From Patiria pectinifera (taxonomy: Eukaryota; Echinodermata; Asteroidea; Valvatida; Asterinidae), in the NCBI GenBank assembly GCA_029964075.1, contig CM057135.1, positions 3,891,001 to 3,955,000 on the forward strand: a stretch of 64,000 bases of DNA, read 5' to 3'. Below, piece after piece: positions 56,336 to 64,000 of the stretch. Position numbers and translations under genes: made by a program. The notes under the pieces are model-generated. The model ran no database searches, was not told where the DNA came from, and saw nothing but the letters and a program-made list of their open reading frames with translations. Position 1 is the first letter of the stretch. The number at the start of each line of letters is the position of its first letter.

Positions 56336-57893
56336 GCATGAGGAACCCCAAATTGGTAGCTCATGTCACACTGCAATTTAACCACACCGCCTTCAGAACA
56401 TTCAGTGAGAGTGGGTTGTGGGCCATGCATCATGCAAGCAACCGCATCTACCGACTGGATTCCCCCTTTTACAGGCGGTTTGGATGGTTGTGGCGTCACT
56501 TCAGAAGTACCTCCTGTGGGTTGATTCCCTTGACTGGAGTTGTCTTGGCGTCCACTTGAAGGTCCACGTTTTGGCCAGTTCTTCCTCTGTTGGCTTTGAC
56601 CACCGGTCAACATTCCACCTACTTTGGTTGGTTTCGGCTCGAAGTGACAATCAGTCGCGATATGGCCTTTCCTGTTACAGATGAAGCACGTCCGTTGTTC
56701 TCTATACGTCGACTGCTGTTTCCCAAATCCACCACGTCTGTGGTGGATAAGAAGTCTGCGACTGGTGGCGAAAACTCTTTACACCTTGTGGTCGTCGCCG
56801 ATTCTGGGGAGTTACACCAAATTGGATCCCATGTGCTTCTTGGTACTGCTCGGCCAACTTCGTCATGATTTGGATGGTCTTCGGCGTTCGTTCTTGAAGG
56901 AAGAGGGCCAGCTCTCTACTACAGCTGTTGATGAACTGTTCCCCGAGTAGAATATCCTTCACACCATCAAAGGTCTTCGAAGTACCAGCCAGATCAAGCC
57001 ATCGCAAGAAGTAGTTCTCGAGACGGACCGAGAATTGAGATTCTCACCAGCTTCGGATTTTGCGGAACGGAACTTGCATCGATAACCCTCCTCCGTCATC
57101 CTAAATCTCTTCAGAAGAGCTGATTTCAGCACTGCGTAGTCTGAAGCATCATCAATTGGAAGACGGGAGTATACATCAAGTGCCTTGCCACAAAGAAGTG
57201 CACAGAGGCAAGTCGCCCAATGGTCTTCGTCCCATCCTTGACTGGTGGCGTAGCGTTCGAAACGCTGCAGATATGCGTCCATATCGTCCTTGGACTCATC
57301 GAATTTTGGAAGTTTCGGTGTTTTGGCAGTGTTGATCTTCGGTCTGCTTCCATCTGTTTCTTCTTGCTTTACCTGCTGTAGCTTTATCTGCAAATCTAAA
57401 ACTTCCATCTCATACTTTTTGAGATCTATCTCATTTCTAGTTTTCTCCAAATTCTGCACCCTTTCTTCTCTTGCAGTACTTTCTCTCTCTCTAATGAAAT
57501 CTGTAAGATCTGTACCTGTCAGGCCAATTGCTTTACCTAATTCAAACCATTTATCAATGGTGAAAACAGAGAGAATCCCAACCAAGCAAATATATATCGT
57601 CCTTTGACTCATCGAATTTTGGAAGTTTCGGTGTTTTGGCAGTGTTGATCTTCGGTCTGCTTCTTCTTGCTTTACCTGCTGTAGCTTTATCTGCAAATCT
57701 AAAACTTCCATCTCATACTTTTTGAGATCTATCTCATTTCTAGTTTTCTCCAAATTCTGCACCCTTTCTTCTCTTGCAGCACTTTCGCTCTCTCTAATGA
57801 AATCTGCAAGACCTGTACCTGTTAGGCTAATTTCTTTACGTAATTCAAACATTTATCCATGGTGAAAACAGAGAGAATCCCGACCAAGCAAAT
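56329..57893 (-). pseudogene. Gypsy 2 Gag with internal tandem duplication
   Basis: The 57852-56959 frame has a coiled-coil head (REERVQNLEKTRNEIDLKKY) present twice owing to a tandem duplication of about 310 bp (57286-57597 and 57598-57893). The duplicated unit carries the start-codon region with it. The Gag core follows (DAYLQRFERYATSQGW, LCGKALDVYSRL, LKSALLKRFRMTEEGYRCKF). After frame changes near 56990 and 56700 a single zinc knuckle CFICNRKGHIATDC appears near 56690-56650, then a Pro/Gln-rich linker. Confidence 0.85.
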
Positions 57894-58306
57894 AACCAGA
57901 GCAGCGCGCATCTATCAAGCAACTAGCACGAAGCACGGGACACGAAGCACCGAAATCAAGCAGAACCTAGCCGCCGCGTCGACGCATGCGCATCAATGAG
58001 ACCAGGACACCGTCGTGAAACAGCCAGTCATCCAGGGTAGTAATACGTCACAAAACCTGTATCTTACTGCAAGCTAGGTCTAAATATGAAATACAAATAA
58101 TACTCTAAGCCTCTAAATAAAGGTCGAAAGATAAAACTGGGAAATTTCAAAATGAAACCAACTTTAAATAAAAATCAATACTCGGAAGAAATTCTCAATT
58201 CAGCAGTTGTAAAATCAAATAAGAAATATTACAGGAAATTCGTTCTGTTGAATTACTAGTGGTTCTTTTCTGAGATATACAACAGGTGACACAAACGGTT
58301 TCACTT

Positions 58307-58323
58307 TCCCGGACGAGCCCCCA
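58307..58323 (-). promoter_or_regulatory. Gypsy 2 tRNA-Pro primer-binding site
   Basis: On the minus strand the 17 nt read TGGGGGCTCGTCCGGGA. This is complementary to the 3' end of tRNA-Pro and is the same site used by murine leukaemia-type retroviruses. It lies two nucleotides after the LTR end (...GTGACA), the usual spacing. Confidence 0.88.
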
Positions 58324-58325
58324 AA

Positions 58326-59480
58326 TGTCACTCCCGTCTGGCTAAAGCAATTTAAGTGAGTCCCGTTTGGAGACCCCAAACCACTTGTAAAAGACAGAAA
58401 GAATTCAATCACAAAAAACGATATAAATTTCAAGAAAAATATGAAACATTTATTAATAGAAAATAATAATTAATTCAAATATATTTACAAGTATATACAG
58501 TAAATCTAGTCAACCTGGCGAATTGTCACATTTGTAAATAAACAAGGAAAAGGAATGATCAAGGATTAACCGGAAATACAAAATATATGCGTATATCGAT
58601 TAAACTCAGAATTAACCACAAAGTGTACTTCGGTAATCACTCAAATCGACCAGTAATTAATCAATTAAACCTACAACTTCATAGTATATTGTTAGCATAA
58701 TTCAAGTACATAGATCACTAATTAACTAAAAAATAAACAAATAAATAATAACATATTTCGGAATAATATGTGCACTTTCTAACTAAATGGGCCCACCGCG
58801 ATTTTGTCGCACCAGACTATTCTGGGTTCCGTCGAGAGTCCGGCGATCCCCTTGCGTCGGCTCTCTATAGCTATCTCGATCGTCACAAAGTCGGACGATC
58901 TCTGCTCCAATGAGCATCAGCCAGCCACGTCCGGCGAACTTCCCGGCTGATGAGCGTCACTCGTCAGTCGGCCTGGACGTCTTTGCGGTGCGCTCGGCAC
59001 CCGACTATGTGGACTTTATGGTCCTGTCTGTCTCATATGTCGCTGGCGTCACATCAGCTCCGGCTAAAGTGCCGTTTACAAATAATTAAATGTTACACAA
59101 TGCAAATAATACCAATCTGTCTCCAATTATCATAGACATGTGTATCCAAAGACAACGCTATATCAAAGCTATCACTCTCATTCGTGGAGTAAATCCTCAT
59201 AAAATGAATCTAGCATCACAAAGTGCCTCAGAATAAATCATATCTTCTCCTCATCGTCATTTTAAGAATTAAGGAGCAAACATTAAATTACAATTACACT
59301 GCTAATCTCTAGCAAAACGAATATCTTATCGTGATGAGCACAAAGCAACTTAGTCACAAGACTATTCTTTTGTTCAAGCCAGGTTTCCGACGATACATTT
59401 CAAACTAAATGCAAAATTCGTCATAAAAATCCAAATACACCAAAATAATGAAATCAACCATACTTACAGTCAGATAGGGT
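58326..59480 (-). repeat. Gypsy 2 5' LTR (outer limit uncertain)
   Basis: The inner edge is fixed by the primer site: TGTCAC on the plus strand, GTGACA on the minus. The AT-rich body, the GGGCCCACC block near 58789 and the overall layout resemble the 1140-bp solo LTR at 25671. By that comparison the LTR should end near 59.47 kb, but no partner LTR or duplication confirms it. Confidence 0.6.
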
Positions 59481-59973
59481 CTTGGTCCCTTGGACTTCTG
59501 GCCCTTCACGACCGATCCCGGTCTCAAATCAGCGAAAATGTCGCTCAAAAATGCATCGCAATTGCGGATCAACCTCTTGGGTTATTTTCTTTCGCGGGGA
59601 TCCCTCTCTCTTTCATCACATGACTACGGCACTTATTTACATTACAAATACTTACTAAGACACACACGCCAAAAAAAAAAAAAACATTTCTACGGCTTTA
59701 TTCATCAACTTATAAATATTCATATACATGGTTCACTGAATCTTTCAGCGTACAGGCTATATACAATTGTATGCGCACGTAGGTATTGTTCTCTACGTTC
59801 GCCATTATACACAAACACTGAAAGTGAAAACCAAGAAAAACCAACGAATAGCTATACTTACCTGACCTTGCGCGACAGAAAAGGAAAGGAAAGTAAAAGT
59901 AAGAAAAGGAATTACTTGAAAATAAGGGGAAAAAGATGGAATTTGGCATCAACTGTGACAGCGGTAACTTACT

Positions 59974-60290
59974 AGTGTGACTCACTGAAAGTGCCTGGCA
60001 GTTAAGACCTGCAAGACTTCCATCATCAGTTGATAGCAGACTTGTGTGACTCACTGAAAGTGCCTGGTTGTTAAGACCTGCAAGACTTCCTGCAAGACTT
60101 CCATCATCAGCGATTAGCGGACTTGTGTGACTCACTGAATGTGCCTGGTTGTTCAGACCTGCAAGACTTCCTGCAAGACTTCCATCATCAGCGATTAGCG
60201 GACTTGTGTGACTCACTACTGAAAGTGCCTTAGTGTTAAGACCTGCTAGACTTCCATCATCGGCTGGTAGCCGACTTGATGGAATGAGAT
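59974..60290. repeat. Tandem repeat, 67-83 bp units
   Basis: Four units start GTGTGACTCACTGAAAGTGCC (59974, 60042, 60124, 60207). Two of them carry an extra duplicated TGCAAGACTTCC. Open frames here are by-products. Confidence 0.8.
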
Positions 60291-61190
60291 AAGAAATGTA
60301 GGATCAAATCAGTGGTTTTTTCCCCTTAATATCTGAAAATGCTGATAATGTAATATTTTTAATGCTGCTCAACTTGACGGAAGCAGATAGCCGCCCTCAA
60401 ATGGGATTGATGTACATTATACAAGGAAACAGCGTGTTTGGAGGAAGTAATACACATGTAACTTGATTTACAAGCATACTGTTTTGGAAAATAGCATCAT
60501 GGTTGTTCCTTATGCCAATTTCAGCAGCAAAATTGAATTTTTGTTCAAAGCATTGTCGGGTAACATTATATTATAAAAAAATGTCTTTGGAACTCTCTGT
60601 ATGTTGCTAAGCGTAAGGTTTTGTGTGTATATTAAATGTAAATGGGGCAAAGGTGAAAGTGAGTGACATGTTCCTTTAGGAGAATGCATTTACGGCTATA
60701 TTAACTCTCATTTAAAGCTCAGCTTTGACAGGGGTTTGAAAAGATGGAAAGCATTCAACACATGTACCTTGCACCATGGGTACTCGTCTTCTCCATAGTT
60801 ATACCGAAGTTCTGCACCTTGGTCAATGTCAGTCAGAGCAAACAGACACAGATGGGGGGATATTGTTGAATACCACCTTCTTCATGTTGCAGTTGGGCTT
60901 CTTTCTTCATTGTTGATGTACCTCGCCAAACAGGATCCCTCGCTTGATGCATCAATCCTGTTAAAGAGACAAGATACACGTGTGTACACTGTTATAAATT
61001 CTAGCAATACCATTTTGGAGGCAAAAAACCTGAAAGTTCTCCGTATTCACGCCGACTTTAGCAAAATGGCGACTTATAAAAGCCGACTTATAAAAGCCGA
61101 CTTAGAACAATGTAGAAATAAAAATGTCTACTGCTAGAGATGACCAAGACCTTTGTCAAACAGCCGACTTGAGCGATTTGGCAAGTTGTA
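60291..61190. other. Gene-free stretch with one short open frame
   Basis: 60826-61137 is open for 103 codons. Its end consists of repeated GCCGACTTATAAAA units, and no domain is recognisable. Confidence 0.45.
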
Positions 61191-61339
61191 CTTTGTCGAC
61201 TAGGCCAGAGTTTACATGTACTACCGAACCCGAACCCGAACCAAACCAGAACTAAACCGATCCAGAACTGAACATAAAGGATCAGTTTCAGCCCTAGAAA
61301 AGGATCAGACTGTCTTTATACTTGTTGAAAACAGTAGGG

Positions 61340-61690
61340 AGAGGGGCAGGTACTATTCCAAATCCTCCCATCTGCCTCTCCCACCCCATCTCCCACCCAT
61401 CTCCCACCCCGCTCCCACCCCGCTCCGCTCCCACCCCATCTCTCTCCCCACCCCGCTCCCACCCCACCCTCTCTCTCCCTCTCCAAAATAGATGACCCTC
61501 TGCCTCCCAAATATCTCTCTCTCCGAGTTGTTATAGTATGAGTGGAGGGTACCAGACTTTACCCCTCTCCAATGACTCACCCCTATGATGCCCCCTTACC
61601 CACTTAGCCCCCCGCCCCTTTTTTAAAATATATCTCCCCCTGTCCAGCACCAGACCAGGCTCTTATTATCTCTTTATTTTAAAAACTTTA
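61340..61690. repeat. C-rich subterminal region and terminal signature (copy C)
   Basis: Runs of CCCACCCC and CTCCCACC (61370-61470) are followed by the complement of TAAAGTCTGGTACCC near 61548-61563, GGGGAGATATATTTT (complement) near 61625-61640, and AGAGCCTGGTCTGG (complement) near 61650-61663. The order matches 21605-21785 in mirror orientation relative to the TFIIB-like gene. The minus strand could form G-quadruplexes. Confidence 0.7.
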
Positions 61691-61717
61691 TTAAAAAAAA
61701 TAAATCATTTTTAATAA

Positions 61718-62191
61718 ATGAACCTCGAGCTATCTAATGAAACAGATCAGTGCGATCACCATATAATCATCGAGAATGGTTTTTTAGTTTGTGAAACGTG
61801 CGGTGAAATAGTCTCATGTTACTTTGATTTTTCGGCAGAAAATGCGCAAGAAGATCGTATCAATTGGTCAACTTTAAAAAGAAACAAAAGAAAAACTATA
61901 GAGAAACTTATTTTTTCTGTTTGTCCAGAGCAAGACGTAGAAGATGTCCAAGAAACAATCAATAAATATAACGAGCTTGTTAATTACAAAACATTGAGGG
62001 GAAACGGTTGCGTTAAACGGTCGTTAATAGCGGCGTGTTACCATCACGTCGTTGGATGGAACAAAGAACGAGTTAGAGATGTATTTAAAGTGACTCAAAA
62101 TCAATTTAATAAAGCACTAAAAAGATACGATGACCACTACAATAAAGGCGGGGCCGAGGGTATAGCCCTAAGAGGTGAAATAGAGGTATAA
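61718..62191 (+). CDS. TFIIB-like transcription factor of a virus-like element
   Basis: The uninterrupted 157-codon frame starts MNLELSNETDQ after an AT-rich leader (AATCATTTTTAATAAATG). Residues 13-33 form a zinc-ribbon-like CX2H...CX2CG (ending LVCETCGEIVS). Residues about 50-150 resemble one cyclin-fold repeat of TFIIB-type factors (TLRGNGCVKRSLIAACYHHVV, RVRDVFKVTQNQFNKAL). Cellular TFIIB has two repeats, so this is a short form, as in several large DNA viruses. It probably directs transcription of element genes. It converges on the gene ending near 62216, and its decayed twin is at 20015-20433. Confidence 0.78.
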   Translation: MNLELSNETDQCDHHIIIENGFLVCETCGEIVSCYFDFSAENAQEDRINWSTLKRNKRKTIEKLIFSVCPEQDVEDVQETINKYNELVNYKTLRGNGCVKRSLIAACYHHVVGWNKERVRDVFKVTQNQFNKALKRYDDHYNKGGAEGIALRGEIEV

Positions 62192-62215
62192 CTCGGCGGA
62201 TCGCTTTCGTAATGT

Positions 62216-62876
62216 TTATTTACCAAGAATTTGAACTTGTAAGTTTTTCGATAAGAGATTTTTTTTCTTTTGCCAGCCGTTCGTCTACCCGTTTTTTAAC
62301 TTCTTTTTCAAAGTCGGTATCGTTTTAAATTTTTTGAAGCTTTGTGCTGGTCTTTGTTCTAATTTTTTGCTTAAGCTCGTTAAATTTTGGGAGCTCTCTC
62401 GTAAGCAGTAAGAACTCTTCGTGCGATATATCGCCGTCGTTGATGGCTTGAGACACGTATTCTTCAATCGTGTTAAGTTTGGAGTCTGCTAATATTTTAA
62501 TCTGGTCGTGCTTTTTTAGCTTGGCGGCTAATCGCTTAGACGCGATTCTAAGCAGAATATCTACACCAAAAGCGCCCATAAAGGTTCCTTCTAGCACCAA
62601 TCCAACGGGGGCTGATATAACACCCAAGAGAGCGGGAATACCGACAGCCCCTGCTATAAACCCCAATCCTTCGACTCCTCGCTCTACGTAGTTAATAGCG
62701 TCGATCACTCTCTTTATTTGTTTATAAGTGCGCTCTCGGCGGTCTCTCTCTTTCAAGATTAAAGATCGAATCTCTTCAATCTTTTTAAGTCTGTATACTT
62801 TTGTTTCTTCGTTACTATTTAATCGGAGTACATCTCCAGAAATATCGGGGTATAACGCCTTACTATCTATACTCAT
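62216..62876 (-). pseudogene. Conserved membrane-associated element protein (function unknown)
   Basis: The frame from MSIDSKALYPDISGD runs 183 codons to a TAA at 62325. The same frame then continues for a further 35 or so codons (a highly charged helix) to a stop near 62216, so the TAA may be a lesion. Residues about 20-60 are a charged helix. Residues about 68-105 are a Gly/Ala/Val-rich hydrophobic segment, probably two membrane passes. A basic stretch and an amphipathic helix (SKLNTIEEYVSQAINDGDISHEEF) follow. Related proteins are frequent and uncharacterised in cnidarians and other invertebrates. Its neighbours suggest a structural or membrane protein of the virus-like element. Confidence 0.6.
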
Positions 62877-62901
62877 GTTTTAATATAAAAACATTTTAAA
62901 A

Positions 62902-63958
62902 TTAAAAGATCTCCAACTCTATCATTATACTCACACCCTTGTTGTTGATGATCTGTCCCCTTTCACCTGTGATTGAAAATGTCAGTTTGTCGATTATACC
63001 GTTTTTAAGTTTCTTGAAATCTTCGACTCTATCAGGCTCGGGTTCGCGCGTAGCCACGGGTACGATTTTTAAGATGTCAGAAGGACGACCATCTAAAAAG
63101 TTTTCACTCGTACTTAATTGCGGGCAGCGAATAAACAGAAATTTAAACGGATTAACGTCGTAAGACCCCGTATACACCACTTTGGGTATCAGTCTTCCTT
63201 TGGGTAAATTAAGTAATCGAGAGACTTCTCTGTTTAAGCGCAATTTGAGATTGACGTCGGTTACCACCAACGTCACCTTTTTAGATTCTCTAAATATTTG
63301 AAAACTTACCCCGGGTATATAATTTAAAATGAAATAGAACCAATCGACGTCGTACCACCCCGGTGGGATGGTGACCGAACCGGTGACTCCATCTGGTAAC
63401 GGCGCTAAAAGACTCGGAGAAATAAAATCTAAATCATCACCAGATACGATAAGACTCCCCCGTATTGTTATCCCAACATGTCTAATTAGTCTAAGCCTAG
63501 GTTTGCTTATTATACCTCTGACATATTCGTCCACTATCCTTTGACCTTCTACGATGAGACCTCTTCTTTGTGTTAGAATTGATATTAAAAATTTAATCGT
63601 ATTGAGTTGTATGTCGGTTAGTGTTTTGTCCACTCTATACGATAAAGTCCTTATATAATCTTCTGATTGAATTGTTTCTTCTCTCATCGAGTCGAAAGCA
63701 GCGTCTATCTTCTTCGTACGCTTTTATAAAATCGTTTATAACTCTATTGAAAGTATTTTCGTCGTTAATTAAATAGTCGTAGGGTATGTCAGTTATAAAC
63801 GATTCAATAAAATCTCTATCCGTGTTTATTACCGCATCTGGGTCAACCTGTTCGTTTCTTATACCATCATCAGGTCTTTCAGCTGGTCTCCCGTCTATAT
63901 TTGTATGCCAATCAATCTCTGTGGCGCTGGAAATATTAAAATATCCGGGGTTAAACAT
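62902..63958 (-). pseudogene. Possible capsid-type (jelly-roll-like) protein, frameshifted
   Basis: The N-terminal frame (MFNPGYFNISSATEIDW, 63958-63635) and the main frame (63687-62902) overlap in a region where both read the same DNA. This indicates one frameshift near 63690-63720. The main part is rich in alternating hydrophobic strands: GITIRGSLIVSGDDLDF, GWYDVDWFYFILNYI, KKVTLVVTDVNLKL and a final LTFSITGERGQIINNKG...MIELEI. The closing strand pattern resembles the end of viral jelly-roll coat proteins. This is inference from pattern only. The frame is open upstream of the Met to the window edge, so the gene may be longer. Confidence 0.5.
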
Positions 63959-64000
63959 TACCCTTTTTACGCGTACAGATTTTTGACCGTTTAAATTATC

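Larger units (their letters stand above)
49740..58326 (-). mobile_element. Ty3/Gypsy retrotransposon 2 (gag-PR-INT-RT order), split by a 4.1-kb insert
   Basis: Minus-strand order is LTR, primer site, gag and protease (58326-56036), then insert (51917-56035), then integrase and RT (51916-49740). Protease ends and integrase linker starts exactly at the two ends of the insert, so both parts are one element. Integrase before RT matches the rare Gmr1-like arrangement. RT is truncated after the LGHIVG region and abuts the recombinase relic near 49740. Confidence 0.85.

Noticed and set aside
59710-60216. 168-codon minus-strand ORF with repeated SHTSPLIADDGSLAG
   Set aside because: It follows the 67-83 bp tandem repeat and extends into unrelated sequence; there is no sign of a real gene.

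Overview
This is eukaryotic DNA, almost certainly from an animal and most likely a marine invertebrate. It has introns, tRNA-derived SINEs, LINEs, Ty3/Gypsy and BEL/Pao retrotransposons, several DNA-transposon families with short non-autonomous relatives, satellite arrays, and frequent acatgtacatgt-type simple sequence. I see no bacterial operons, rRNA, intact tRNA genes or CRISPR arrays. The species cannot be fixed from the sequence. Nearly every long open frame belongs to a mobile or virus-like element and most are broken. No complete ordinary host gene was found. The best candidate spliced gene lies inside a transposon-like insert.

Layout. 0.1-4.7 kb: a decayed family-B, protein-primed-type DNA polymerase (Polinton/adintovirus-like), a small membrane ORF, hairpins and an AT-rich tandem array. 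4.7-7.2 kb: a LINE with endonuclease and reverse transcriptase. 7.8-8.7 kb: an L1-type ORF1. 9.13-11.38 kb: a Tc1/mariner-type element with both inverted repeats. 11.6-13.5 kb: SINEs, a foldback element and two hAT-like MITEs. 14.05-17.95 kb: a decayed Gypsy element plus an extra downstream ORF. 18.3-19.7 kb: twin 469-bp MITEs. 20.0-21.8 kb: a broken TFIIB-like gene with its subterminal repeats. 21.8-22.4 kb: a tandem array. 24.4-25.0 kb: a PIF/Harbinger transposase piece. 25.5-28.7 kb: a satellite of about 190 bp per unit, interrupted by a solo LTR. 30.67-38.78 kb: a full-length BEL/Pao element with target-site duplication.

The right half holds, in order: a fragment that may be the C-terminal exon of a tyrosine-recombinase-like protein (40.2 kb); a Mutator-like foldback (40.84-41.45 kb); a hAT-like MITE with telomere-like repeats (42.3 kb); a minisatellite of exactly 43 perfect p53-type half-sites (43.5-44.2 kb); a region bounded by a 20-bp inverted repeat with a piggyBac-like MITE inside (44.3-47.8 kb); a decayed tyrosine recombinase (48.1-49.8 kb); and a Gypsy element with integrase upstream of reverse transcriptase (49.7-58.3 kb plus LTR). 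That Gypsy is split by a 4.1-kb inverted-repeat insert (51.92-56.04 kb) carrying a phase-consistent spliced gene. From 61.3 kb to the right edge lies a second virus-like element segment: a TFIIB-like gene facing two convergent genes, one perhaps capsid-related.

The most interesting pattern is that the segments at 0-4.7, 20.0-21.8 and 61.3-64 kb share a terminal signature (TCTGGT followed by a C-rich CCACT motif). The latter two also share a TFIIB-like gene. They look like pieces of one family of virus-like elements combining a PolB with a TFIIB-like transcription factor. Which genes belong together is inference, because no complete copy lies in the window.
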